Below are positions 10,987 to 21,556 of a stretch of 64,000 nucleotides of DNA, piece by piece. Numbering within the stretch: position 1 is the stretch's first letter; each line of letters starts with the position of its first letter. The position numbers and the translations under genes are program-made. This DNA comes from Echria macrotheca. Its lineage: Eukaryota > Ascomycota > Sordariomycetes > Sordariales > Schizotheciaceae. Below the pieces are notes generated by a model. It had not been told where the DNA came from. It worked only from the letters and a program-made list of their open reading frames with translations, and made no database searches. The stretch lies in contig MU839827.1 of NCBI GenBank assembly GCA_030411725.1, positions 3,541,027 through 3,605,026 of the forward strand. The letters are read 5' to 3'.

Positions 10987-12760
10987 ATGCCCCATTCCAC
11001 CCTCGACTCGTCGATGCGCGCATCGCCGCACTCGGCCTCGTCGCACCTCAAACCCCACGGAGGTGCCAATGGCGATGCGGCGTACGACACCACCGAGAAG
11101 TTCCCAGAGTTCGACAGCGGCGTGTCGGCCAACGGGCAGTCGCCCACGTCGCGCTGGCAGAACGGCCACGCCAATGGGTCCTCCAATTCTTCCGAGCGCT
11201 GGCACCCGCGGAGGGATAGCAGAGTGAAATGGGCACCAGGCGATCCGCAGCGAGGCCAATCGGGCCACAGCAGGCAGAGGAGCATTAGCAATGCTATTCG
11301 GCATTTGAGGTCTGGAAGCATGAGCCAGAACGCTCATGAGATTGCGGATGCGCTCAGAGCGCCCGTCTCGTACAGACTTATTGTATGCTCCATTCGCCCC
11401 CGAATATCTCTTGCGCTGACATGAGTAGGCGCTCTGCGTAATGTGGTACTGGTCCTCGGCCCTGACCAACACGTCGTCCAAGTCGATCCTCACAGCTTTC
11501 GACAAGCCCGCAACCTTGACACTAGTGCAGTTCGCCTTTGTGTCTTCATACTGCATACTATTCTCGTGGCTGGCCTCGACATTCCCGCAAATACGAACCA
11601 CCATACCCGCCCTGAAGCACCCCCTCCGATACCCCTCTCGCGATGTCATTGCGACGACTCTTCCGCTCGCCGCTTTTCAGATCTTTGGCCATCTCCTCAG
11701 CTCCAATGCTACCTCGAAAATTCCCGTGTCCCTGGTCCACACCATCAAGGGACTGTCTCCGCTATTTACCGTCCTGGCGTACCGCTTCATCTTTGATATC
11801 CGGTACCCGAGGGCGACTTATCTGTCGCTCATCCCGTTGACCTTGGGCGTCATGCTCGCCTGCTCGGGAAAGCACACGTTTGGCGGCCAGTTCATGGGCA
11901 TTCTGTATGCCCTTTTGGCCACCATCATATTCGTCACGCAGAATATTTTTTCGAAGCGTCTGTTCAACGAGGCTGCCAAGGCTGAGGAACAGGGTCTCGG
12001 CGCGCAGTCGCGAAAGCTTGACAAGCTCAATCTGCTCTGCTACTCATCCGGCTTGGCTTTTCTCCTGACCGGACCCATCTGGCTGTGGAGCGAGGGTATT
12101 GGCATCATTGGTGACTTTCTTTGGGACGGCTCGGTCGACCTCTCTCAGAGTCCGAACTCGTTTGACCATGGCCGACTTACGCTCGAGTTTGTCTTCAACG
12201 GCACCTTCCACTTTGGACAGAACATCCTGGCGTTTGTGCTGCTGTCCATGGTGTCGCCCGTGACCTACTCGGTGGCCAGTCTGATCAAGCGCGTGTTTGT
12301 CATTATTATTGCCATCTTCTGGTTCCGCAGCCCGACAACCAACGTCCAAGCGGCTGGCATCGCCCTGACGTTTTTGGGGCTTTATCTGTACGACCGCAGC
12401 AACATGAAGAACAAGGCCGACCAGCGTGCGCGGTCACTAAGCCGTGTCAACGCGACGGAATCTATCCTGCCGCTCAACGTGAGACAGGCGACTTCGTCCG
12501 TGTCGGGGGCCGTGTTTGAGAGTCCCGTGAGTGCCGAGGGGACAGCAGCCCCGCAGCTGTACTCGTACGCGTACACCAACGGACACGCGGCCGCCGCGGC
12601 AGCCATGAGCGGTTTCGACAGTAAGAAGTCGGACGACGTTGGCGGACGCGGACGGGCGCGGGGCGCAAGTGCTGCGGGGGGTGGGTGGCTCGCGCCGGGG
12701 ACGAAGCAGGAGGATACCTGGCGGCGGGGGGACCAGCAGAGTATGGTTGCCGCGAGGTGA
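10987..12760 (+). CDS. Triose-phosphate translocator family transporter (SLY41-like)
   Basis: A member of the TPT/DMT superfamily, which exchange phosphorylated sugars or nucleotide sugars across ER/Golgi-type membranes in fungi. Model: exons 10987-11382 and 11429-12760 (intron 46 bp, GTATGC/ATGAGTAG, branch CTGAC), 575 aa. Residues 1-125 are a Ser/Gly-rich cytosolic tail. The core, about 130-435, has roughly ten hydrophobic helices with family motifs MWYWSSALTNTSSKSIL, SNATSKIPVSLVHTIKGLSPLFTVL, FVTQNIFSKRLF and SPVTYSVASLIKRVFVI. The KR of the last motif is typical of TPT proteins. The C-terminus is Ala/Gly-rich and probably disordered. SLY41-like is the closest fit; the substrate cannot be told from sequence. 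Confidence 0.85.
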
Positions 12761-13375
12761 TGTTTTGTAAAAATAGCAGAGGGTGTTAAGCGAGCGAGTT
12801 TGCTGTGTGGTTATTCTTGTACATGGTGTTGTGCGCTATTTTACCAGGTTTGCATGAGGGATGGGGATTATTGTTAGATGGCATACATTCCCGGGCTGGT
12901 TTTGTTTGAGTCCAGAACTAGACGATGGGAGGGAAGGGAATTATGGAATATGGGATAGAATGGCGTTTTATTTGATGTCAAAGATAAGAAAATATATATA
13001 CGTCTGTAATGCGATGATGATTCGGAGCGTGTCTTGGGGATGTAGCCTTGTGACCAACTACCTAGCAGCATCAGCAGTAGGAACCAGACGGGCATGGAAA
13101 TCTATTTCTGTCGTGTCTTGCCTCGAGCACTGTATAAACATGTGTAAGCCCATATCTTCAAAGCTTAATTACTAGCTACGTACCCTTACCATCCCAAATC
13201 CGTAACAGAAAACAGCTGCTGTACACGGTAAACCCCATCTGTCTGTCTCGGGCACTGTCTATCTGTCAACCCCATCTCCACCACATCCCATTCATTACCC
13301 ATCCATCACCAATTCTGCTTCCCTATCCATGACCGTTCATGTGGCAGCGCCTGAAGAGAGAGAACGAAAAAAAAA
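12761..13375. other. Intergenic region between convergent TPT transporter and ORC5
   Basis: A 615-bp stretch lying 3' of both genes. It holds their 3' UTRs, with TA-rich bases near 12990-13010. No gene seen. Confidence 0.6.
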
Positions 13376-15041
13376 TCACTCAACCAACCACTCCTCGACC
13401 TCGACGCCCATACTCCTCCCCAACCCCCTAACCACCTCCCAGGCCACATTAACCCTCCACTTACCCGCCCTATCCATCGGATCCCCCCCTCCCCCGGCGG
13501 TCCCTTGACTCCCACTCCCGCCGCCCACCCGAACCAACAACCGCAAACTAGCAAGCGTAGCCATAGCCATGCCCACATCCGCGCCGCCATCTTCTTCTTC
13601 CCCCCGGAACGACTCAGTCCACTCCGATCTCACAGCCGCATATATCGCCATCATGCGCTCCAGAACAAACGCATGCGCACCCAGTAGCTTCCTAGCAATC
13701 TTGCGGTGCTTGCTCCTCCCCGCGCCTCCTCTTCGTCCAGGAGTCCCAGGGACAGCCAGCGCGCCGCCGCGTCTCCTCCTCCGGCCGTGGTGATGCGTCG
13801 AGAATAGGGTCAAGTCATGTCTCGTGGCGTTGTGAGAAGCCAGGTACGCGGCGAGCAGCAGCAGGCGGGCGGTGGTAGGCAGCAACGCGGCGAGATCGGT
13901 AACCGTCGCCGCCGAGGGAGGAGGAGCAGCGGGTGCGGCGCCGGCCGCGGCGACAATGCCCGGATCCAGCACGGCATCGTCCTGCACCCACACCCTCACA
14001 GCGACGAACAACTTCGAAAACTCACGGGGACCATGCGTGCCCGCCACGATGGGCGCGACCAACCGCGGCCACAGCGCCAGACACGCGTCCCGTACCGCAG
14101 GAAGCGTCCGCGCCGCGGCACGACCGAGCGCGTCGTGCACATATCCGACAAACCTTGTCCAGAGCTCGGCTGTCTCCTCGTCCGTCGCACGCCCAACTTT
14201 CTCCGTCGGGACGTCCCTGCCCAGGATGGAAACGACCTCCTGCTTGGTATAAGCCGGGAAATGCACATGCGGCGCGGCCGCACATCTCAAAAATCCCGCC
14301 TGCGGCGACGTGACCACGAACACGGTCGTCAGAGATGGAATCTAACACACCACGCATTATTAGCCAACCTCTCACCCCCCTCTCTCTCTCTCAAAAAAAA
14401 GGGGGGGAGGAACTTACAATCTCAGATAACCTCCCCAAACCAGGCAAAAGCATATGTCCCCCCTCCCTCTGCCGATCAACCCCATCAAAAACCAACACAA
14501 ACCTTTTGTCGTTGTCATTCAACATCCCCCCAAGCTCAACACCCAACTGCGCAACACTCTCACATTTCCACGTCCCCTTCCCCTCCCCCACCCCAACAGC
14601 CGCCGCAACACTCCCAACACAAGTCTCAAAGAGATGTCGCGCGGTAATAGCCTCGAGGGAATTAACCACCGCGTAGCGCAGCCGTTCATCTCCCCCATCA
14701 CCACCATCACCACCATCACCACCACTACCACTACCAGTACTCCGTAACTGACGAAGCACCTCCACCAAAACAGAACTCTTCCCCGTCGCCTCGATGCCGT
14801 ACACCACAAGATTGCGACATGGCGCGGCGGTCGGCTGCGTTATATATCTCGTCAGTCTCATCTTGTGTATAGTCTCAAAAAACCACCCCATATAACAGTA
14901 GTGAGAGGGGAGAGAGAACCGGCGAAAACTCACGTGAAGCAGCGTCGCTAGGGCTCGGATCTGTGCTTCGCGACATGGGAATTTCTGGGATATCGTTGTG
15001 ATGACGAGTTCGTCGGGGAGCTGGAAGAGGCGGTTGCCCAT
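13376..15041 (-). CDS. ORC5: Origin recognition complex subunit 5
   Basis: An AAA+ subunit of the six-protein complex that marks replication origins. Model on the - strand: exons 15041-14934, 14834-14418 and 14341-13376 (introns 99 and 76 bp, both phase 0), 496 aa. The N-terminus LFQLPDELVITTISQKFPCR and the Walker A motif GIEATGKSS (about residues 45-53) match ORC5. The Walker B region reads VLVFDGVDRQ (about 155), followed by TTVFVVTSPQAGF. The C-terminal part (HRKIARKLLGAHAFVLERMMAIY) is the winged-helix-like region, ending in EVEEWLVE. An in-frame ATG at 15095 would add 18 residues; I chose 15041 because MGNRLFQLPDEL begins as in the family. Confidence 0.85.
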
Positions 15042-15565
15042 TTTTTTTTCTTTTTTTGAGATGTCAAATGGTTTGGTAGAGCCGATCGGGTTCATATGGA
15101 ATTAAAGTCGCCTCTTCAAGGGGTTGCGAGACGAGACGCTGCAAACGCGAAAACACGTGCCTGGTGCCCCACTTCACGAACTCACATGAACACCCCAAAA
15201 CCCGAGGACAGACCATCACCACATCATTACCACTCTCAAGACATCGTCATACATTACAGACACGTCTACCAACTACCTAGTATGATACACTTCCCGCCCG
15301 ATTTACAGCAGGATCCCCTGCATCCCATCCATGGCCAGTCCTGTTCATCCCAGTATTTATCTAGTCGTAGCAGTATGTCGTGACGGTCCGCCATTCCCAA
15401 GCCAGTGTGACCTCCAGGTCGTCCTATTGTACATCCACCCGCTCCCGCCAAACGTTTTGTCTAGCTTATGCATTTTCTAAACGCCTGAATCGCCGCAAAT
15501 TGCGTGCAACACACCATATGCCGCATGAGATCCACTGACAAAATGCTCCCTGCAACACAAGACAT
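15042..15565. other. Intergenic region upstream of ORC5
   Basis: A 524-bp gap between the ORC5 start and the stop of the next gene, which is also on the - strand. It should hold the ORC5 promoter and the neighbour's 3' UTR. A CTACCTAG motif lies near 15270. No gene seen. Confidence 0.55.
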
Positions 15566-17096
15566 CTAATGCTCATCACCTCCTCGGCGCGGCGCTCCCC
15601 GGCCGCGGTCGCCGCCACGGTCACCTCCACGACCGCGGCCACGGCCTCGTCCATCTCCACGGAAACCTCCACGGCCTCGATAACCTCCGCGGTCACCACG
15701 TCCGCCACGGAAGCCTCCCTCACGGTGGCCACGATTGCGCTGAACCTGATGGAAGCCATCGTTGGGATCAGCAGCAGGCGTCTCGTGGGGCTCAGGGTGG
15801 TCATCAGCCCAAGATTGAGAGTTCGTAGCCGCAGGAGGAGCTGCAGCCGCAGGAGGAGCTGCCTCGGGAGCCGCTTCGGGAGCCGGCTGTGGTGCAGCCT
15901 CCGTCTCGGCAGCCTCCTGAGGTGCCTTGACGTCGACCCATTCCTGAGACAAGGTCATATCAGTGGGGGTTTCGGTCGCGGCAGTGGCAGCAGAGATGCC
16001 CGTCATATCATTAGGAATGCTCGGGACGCTGCTGACGGTCGAATCCTCGTGAACGTGGCCATTAGTAAGGGGGGCGGCAGAGCCGTCCTGGATCTCGGTC
16101 AAACCAGCGTTGACGACGGTAGGATCCGTCTCCACCTCCTCCTTGGCATCGGCGGCCTCCCCCTCGACCACGAAAGGAGCGCAGTGGGCGATGGCCACTT
16201 CCTTGACCCGGGCATCTGTTCTCTGTTAACGAATAGTTCGGCGCCTCGCCAGCTCTGTCACTTACAAGTAGTCTGGAGAAGCTCGCCCGCCGTGCTGCGC
16301 GTCTGCTCATCGGCACCCTCAATCAACTTCAGCATTGTCGTTACCGCGTTGTCGTCACCCCCGTAAATGTGAAGCAAAACGCCTTCGATACCCGCATTCT
16401 CATCTTCAGAGCCAGCGGCATCTTCCGAGCGTCTAGCTGCGGCCAGACGAAGGAACTGGGAGAGAACGAGGAAGTTGTTCTTGAGGGTGGTATGCGCCTC
16501 AACCTCGGCCCTGTGCTCGGTCTCTGCAACGAGTGTTGCCTTCTCCTTTTCCGCCTTGGCCGCCAGATTCTTCTCCACCTCGGCGAGACGCGCGCGGTGC
16601 TCCGAGTCGATCTTTTTGTGCAGCGCTAGCTGTTCCTCGAGCTGGGCGAGCTGGGCTTGAAGACTGGGCTTCTTGAGGTGAGCTGCCTTCTGGTCGGCAT
16701 TGATGATCTTGAGCGCGACCAACTCGTCGAGTGTCTTGTCCTTGTGCTCGTTGATGATGCCCTCGATTCTGGCTAGGTTGCTCTGCAAAATGTTAGCATC
16801 GGCAAGATCTTCAAGGAGAATGACGCTTACGATTTTCTTGTTGACATTGCGGATGTTCCTTTGAAACGCTTGTTAGCAACTGGGAAGAGAGGGAAGGCTT
16901 ATACGCACTTCTGGATCTCACGGATGTATTGGCTGTCGGAAGAATCATCCTGGCCCTCGCCAGCAACGGACAAAGCCTTGTCGGGGGTCGAGGCAACAGG
17001 AGCAGGCGACTCGGTGCGCTCCGACTTCGCCTTCTTCTTCTTGGCCGACTTGGACTCGGCCGACACGGGAGGGTTCTGGACGCTCGCGGAAGCCAT
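15566..17096 (-). CDS. Coiled-coil protein with C-terminal RGG tail (YAG7-like)
   Basis: Model on the - strand: exons 17096-16909, 16858-16831 (only 28 nt), 16782-16266 and 16215-15566, joined at standard GT-AG sites with frames agreeing; 460 aa. The N-terminus is Ser/Lys/Ala-rich with a KKKKAK patch. Residues ~60-200 are predicted helix/coiled coil (LARIEGIINEHKDKTLDELV, AQLAQLEEQLALHKK, LVLSQFLRLAAARR). A Pro/Ala/Glu-rich linker follows. The last ~55 residues are an RGG/GRG repeat of the kind that binds RNA and is arginine-methylated. The layout resembles fungal proteins annotated as YAG7-like; I am not certain of that name. RNA binding is inference from the tail. Confidence 0.7.
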
Positions 17097-17917
17097 TTCG
17101 ATATCGGCAGCAAAAGGTCGATGGAGCTGCCGTGGAGTGAAAGAGATCAAGCAAAGCTGTACGGAGTATTCAGACTGCCGTTTGAAGCGTAAGAGAACGC
17201 GATGACGTTGCGGAGGGGTCTTGGGGGAAAGGCAGGGATCTGCGAGGCGAGAGTGGTCCGGAAGCGGATACAAGCGTCAGACAGACTTAATTGTTTGGTT
17301 TTGGAGGGGAAAAAAAGGCGGAGGGTGTTGTTGTGGGAGTTTGGTTTTGGTCTGGGTCTGTTTTGGGAGCAAAGAGCAACAAGCGGGTCTCAATTTTTGG
17401 AGTCAAAATCGTGCCGGGATTGGGGTTTTAGTGACTCTTCCCCGGACACGGGCCAGGCACCCCTCTTCGGGTCGCAATTGGAGCTAGGAGAACCGAGCAG
17501 AAACCTTGAGAAGCAGCTGCTTTTTGCGGCCTTGCTAGGCATTGAACTAGTGTACAGTTTCATCACTGCTTTCCTGCCTTTCGTCATTGAACCGCTCTTT
17601 CCTCCACAAGTGCGCACATTTACTAAAATTGCTCTTCAACTTCGCACATGTCTTCCACTGGGTATACACGTAAACCTCAGGGCCTCAGGTCCCGCACTGC
17701 ATAGCCCGGAGCTTTACAGCCTTGCAGGCAGCCAGCCCACTCGAGCGTCTGCGGCTCGTCGTGGGTCTAGATCTGACCATCCCCACACCTCAGCTGCTCT
17801 GACGCGCTTCCCCGCTATCCGCCACTGTGGTGAATATCCTGCACGGCGAGGTCCAGCGGATTGGATGTAGATGAGGACAAACATCAGCCTGCTTCTCATA
17901 TAGCCCGTCCTCAAAGC
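17097..17917. other. Intergenic region between the RGG protein gene and CENP-W
   Basis: An 820-bp stretch 5' of the RGG-protein gene and 3' of CENP-W. It should contain the promoter of the former. A 222-codon ORF (17202-17870 +) has no recognisable motif or codon structure and is judged random. Confidence 0.55.
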
Positions 17918-18312
17918 TCATCCTTTGAATTTGGCCAGGGTGTCCTAACATCAAGATCAGAGATGCACACAGGAAACAAAAGAAATGATGATGCTTACGC
18001 CTGTGACTTTGCGGACGCTTCGTGCTGTAACGCCCCTCTCACCTCCTTGCTTGGCTTCGATGGTGGCTTCCTTCATCAATCTGCTCACGTTAGATTTTAT
18101 CTCATGCGTACTTGGTTTGTCTTGGCATCCTTACGTTTGCATGAAGAGCACGTAGTCGAGAAAAATCTGTTGAAAATTGTCAGCGGAGAGTGAGGCAGAC
18201 GCGTCGAGAACCTGACCATCACGTCGACATTCTTGCTCACGTTGCAGCCTGAATGCGCCTTGACAATCTTTTTGACGGTTGCCCGGGGGTATAGCTTCTG
18301 CCCGGGAGCCAT
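17918..18312 (-). CDS. CENP-W: CENP-W-like histone-fold protein
   Basis: A very small gene assembled from four exons on the - strand: 18312-18217, 18166-18135, 18080-17999 and 17944-17918. Introns are 50, 54 and 54 bp and total coding length is 78 codons plus TGA. The product begins MAPGQKLYPRATVKKIVKAH, continues SKNVDVMIFLDYVLFMQTLM and ends RGVTARSVRKVTGDTLAKFKG. This is one complete histone fold (helix 1, long helix 2 around IFLDYVLFMQ, helix 3), the size and sequence type of fungal CENP-W, partner of CENP-T in the inner kinetochore. The donor of intron 1 is GTCAGG, slightly atypical; an upstream GTGATG would drop two residues. A CBF/NF-Y-like fold is certain; the kinetochore role is inferred from family. 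Confidence 0.85.
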
Positions 18313-18453
18313 TTTGTGTTTCTTCGGTGGCAGCGGCTGAGTGTGTGGGCGGTTGATGGGGAAGATAAAGTTTTGGTGTTTGTCTTGTTGACTTGATTGC
18401 TTGTTCCAAGGTCAGCAGCCAATCGGATTGCGCCAATTCTGCCCCGCATCAAA

Positions 18454-18558
18454 GCTGAACCCGGTCCAACCCAGGTATTTCGACTGTGTGCCCAGGTAGT
18501 TCGACTGTGTGGGGCACAGGCAAGGGCGCGCCGGCCAATGGGATCTGGCAGCAAAACG
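18454..18558 (+). repeat. Left arm of ~105-bp inverted repeat
   Basis: From GCTGAACCCGG to GCAAAACG; it matches the reverse complement of 19006-19110 almost base for base, with a few mismatches and single-base gaps. Inside the arm is a 21-bp direct repeat: CCCAGGTATTTCGACTGTGTG followed by CCCAGGTAGTTCGACTGTGTG (18470-18511). Confidence 0.9.
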
Positions 18559-18750
18559 TAATCACGTGCCCGATTTGCCCAGGACTTGCAAGGCGCACCA
18601 TCAGAAGCCGCCGTGGCCGCCTCCTCGAGAGGTAAAAACAACAACTTTGAAGCAATTGCCACAAGCCAATCGCTACTAGAACTCGAAATTCTGGTAGCAT
18701 ACGGCTCGTAGAGTACGCCGGTTGCCTGTATCGTTCCTAGCGGCCGCGGT

Positions 18751-18829
18751 ACGTGGTGGGAGGTTTGACTCCAACATTTTTGGGTGCAAATCCCACCCAA
18801 AAATGTTAGAATCAAACCTCCCACCACGT
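18751..18829. repeat. 36-bp-arm hairpin at centre of the inverted repeat
   Basis: The arms are 18751-18786 (ACGTGGTGGGAGG...TTTTGGGTG) and 18794-18829 (CACCCAAAA...CCTCCCACCACGT), with a 7-base loop. They pair at 34 of 36 positions. Such a strong stem is typical of foldback elements or MITE relics. A transcript through it would form double-stranded RNA. Confidence 0.9.
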
Positions 18830-19005
18830 GGCAGCCCTCGCTCTGGCGCCCTCTCTGCTCGCACTCGCGGCCCTCGCTGCATAAACGGCATCTTCTTATC
18901 GTACCTGAGATAGCGATTGAAATGGCGATTGAGATGGTGATCGCGATAGCTGTAGTGTAGGTAGGCTGTAGCAACAAGGTCGCGGGCAACGACAGTGGTT
19001 GAGTG

Positions 19006-19110
19006 CGTTTTCGCTGCCAGATCCCATTGGCCGGTGCGCCCTTGCCTGTGCCCCACACAGTCGAACTACCTGGGCACACAGTCGAAATACCTGGATTGAC
19101 CCGGTCAAGC
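19006..19110 (-). repeat. Right arm of ~105-bp inverted repeat
   Basis: The mirror copy of 18454-18558, containing CCCATTGGCCGG, CCCCACACAGTCGAACTACC and GGGCACACAGTCGAAATACC. No clear target-site duplication flanks the two outer ends. Confidence 0.9.
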
Positions 19111-19245
19111 CTCACGGGCGCGTTGCTTCGACCGCGTGGGGCCGGTCTGGAACTCTGCCCGAGCTGCCCGACGACACCCCGCCAAAACTGCGAAAACCTC
19201 CGAAACGACAGCTCAGCCTCCGAGAAGCTGCCAGAGAACATCAAA

Positions 19246-19819
19246 ATGAACCGACGAATGGTGGGCAGCTTTCAGTACCTCTATTTCCCACCAGAGCCCC
19301 AAAGCTAATGTGCAACCCCACAGCTGTCAAGAGAAGACGAGGAAGCGGCCGGCGAGGAAATCGAGGTTCGGCGAGAAGACCAAGACAAGATCAACAAGTT
19401 CAGCAGACTGCACCAGCATGAGCTTTCCCTCGAGGAGGAGCTCAAACTTAAAAATGTCAGTTCGGCCCCTGGCTTTTTTACTAGATATACTAACGGCCCC
19501 CAAGAAGGAGAAGGAAGAGCTGGACGACATAACGACAGAACTCGAGCTTGCAGACGACGATGACATTGTTCCGTAAGATTTTACACACGAGACAGAGATT
19601 GTGGCCAGGGCTGAGCGTCTACACAGATACAAGATTGGGGATGCTTTCTTCCATGTGACACTACCGCAGGCACAGGAGATGCTCGGCGTGTCGGGAGCAA
19701 AGGTGGAAGAGGAGATTTCGGAACTCGAGGACAAGCTAGGGACCATCCGCCAGGAGATGACGCAGCTAAAGGTCGAGCTATATGCACGGTTTGGGAAGAC
19801 AATCAATCTTGAAACATGA
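19246..19819 (+). CDS. PFD4: Prefoldin subunit 4
   Basis: A beta-type subunit of the hexameric prefoldin chaperone that hands nascent actin and tubulin to the CCT chaperonin. Model: exons 19246-19260 (15 nt), 19324-19455, 19505-19572 and 19627-19819, with introns of 63, 49 and 54 bp and frames agreeing; 135 aa, close to the usual ~130. The product has the family start MNRRMLSREDEEAA, an N-terminal helix (INKFSRLHQHE), the central beta hairpin region YKIGDAFFHVTLPQAQEML and a C-terminal coiled coil (ISELEDKLGTIRQEMTQLK) ending GKTINLET. Two donors are GTCAGT and GTGGGC, less usual but framed by good branch points. It is divergent from CENP-W. Confidence 0.9.
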
Positions 19820-21556
19820 TGCAGCAGCAGTCAGATTCCCCTCGCCCTTTTTCGCGTCAGACATGTGACGGCCGATATAGCTCGACACACACAAACGCAA
19901 CAACGTTCAAATTGCTGAACAGGTTCTCTCACTGGTCATGGTGACAGGATGCATCGGCGCAAGCAACAGAGACGTATATGTTCGCTCTGAAGTTGCCGAG
20001 TGCATGCAGGAGTAGCAGCTTACCTAGGTCAGGGACTGAAAGCCGCAACATCCGTTCTCCTCTCCTCCATCAGGTCATCTAGACTTGTCGAGTTATGGCA
20101 CTGAGAGGTGGGAGGGTGGAGAAAATAGAAATCGGCACAGTACTCGAGGCGCAGTCTTTGCACACCAGAGACTGCTTATCTCCCGTTTCATGTCGGTGGA
20201 CATGGTCATCGAGAACACATTATCAACCCACCGGAACCAAGCCTTGTTTACGCCAGATGGTCGGTTCATCGGATATCCGCTGCCCACACAGAGATCAAGA
20301 GGCTGGAGGGGGGAATGCTGCGGTCGACAGACACAGATCGGGGCTATCGCCGCCCGAACAATGTACTGAAATGGAGTATCTCGATGAGAGTTGCAGACTT
20401 GACAATGAATGACCAGGGGAACTGCTCACCACACGCATTTTCGCTAGTGTACATGTCCCTGCATTATATCATTAGGTAGATTCTTCATTCTAGAGACGAG
20501 TCCAGCGTCACGAGAGCGAAGACACGGATGCTGTTATGAAGCCCGAGAGGAGAGCTAGGGGTGTCTTTCCTTAGCGGAACTTGACGTCAGGAGCGTTTCG
20601 AAACCTCGACGAGCAGCGGGTTTTCCCTCTCAATTATTATTAAACCATTTTTACGCAAGTTCTTATAATTGAAAGCTTATGAGATAAAATGGGCCTATGA
20701 TATGGTGGCACTTAAACCCGGGTCATACCCACTCTTGTACCTGGGCTGCGGCAACGTCAGCGACGAGCATATTCGGCGTGTAATACTCGAATGATTATCT
20801 CCGAGCATCGCTGTGGATCTCTGGAATATACAGCCTCACGGTAGTCCGTGGGGTAAATGAGTAGTACTAAGTCCGGGAATTTTTGACAGACATCTGAAGG
20901 CGAGGTAAGCCGAGGCTTCTTCTTGGAGTTGGCTGTCAAGAAATATATCGAGTAGTCACAAAAGTTAAGGTATGCATGCATAGAGATATTGTCATTCAGG
21001 GTTAGGACTATGTGGTAATGACAAGAGACAAGAGACAAAAGTGCTTGACCGACAGTAAACTAAGGTAGTATGGACGGCATCCCGAGGTGTGTGGATCAAG
21101 TGTGTGTTTCTATTCATGCTTCTGACAGGTGAAGCTTGAAGGCTCTCCAACTGCCAAGTGTGGGTGTGGCCGGCTTGGACGAACTGCGGTCCAAGATGTG
21201 TTCGGTTGCCACTCCTGTCCTGGTAATGCAGAAGAGGATAATGGATAGCCAAGACCAAAAGATCGGATGATTCCCCCTTACCGACTCGCTCGACGCCGTG
21301 TTGTCTGTGTATTTCTTCTCCCGGTGTCCCCGGACAAGTCAGTCTTTGCTCTTCGATCTCGTTCCACAAGTCATTCACTCGTTGTGTCATTAACTAAGTT
21401 CTATATTTCTTTTTTTCAAGAAGAAACCGGCTTGGACGGAGGGACCCCGGTATAAGCTTGGGGATATATATAGCGCCAGCACCGGTTGTCCAAGTCAGTC
21501 CTGTCGTCAACAACACCAGCAGCTGTCGTTATCTATCTAAGGTACCTTACCCAATC
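19820..21556. other. Intergenic region between PFD4 and the MFS transporter
   Basis: A 1.7-kb stretch holding the PFD4 3' UTR and the transporter promoter. AT-rich bases occur near 20630-20700. Only short, motif-free ORFs are present. Confidence 0.55.

Larger units (their letters stand above)
18313..19245. promoter_or_regulatory. Symmetric divergent promoter of CENP-W and PFD4
   Basis: A 933-bp gap between two start codons facing away from each other. About 105-bp inverted repeat arms (18454-18558 and 19006-19110) lie 141 bp and 135 bp from the two ATGs, so each gene is preceded by the same module in the same orientation. Each arm holds an ATTGG/CCAAT box (CCCATTGGCCGG on the PFD4 side). Two more CCAAT boxes lie at about 18417-18440 beside CENP-W. 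A hairpin sits in the centre. Confidence 0.65.

Noticed and set aside
17202..17870. 222-codon ORF on the + strand between the RGG gene and CENP-W
   Set aside because: No motif and low-complexity start; lies where a promoter is expected.
18454..19110. Complete DNA transposon
   Set aside because: Only 657 bp, with no transposase-like ORF and no clear target-site duplication; at most a non-autonomous relic.
18237..19244. 335-codon ORF on the - strand running through the inverted repeat
   Set aside because: It reads antisense through the PFD4 leader and into CENP-W exon 1 in the wrong frame; length is a by-product of GC-rich sequence and the palindromes.
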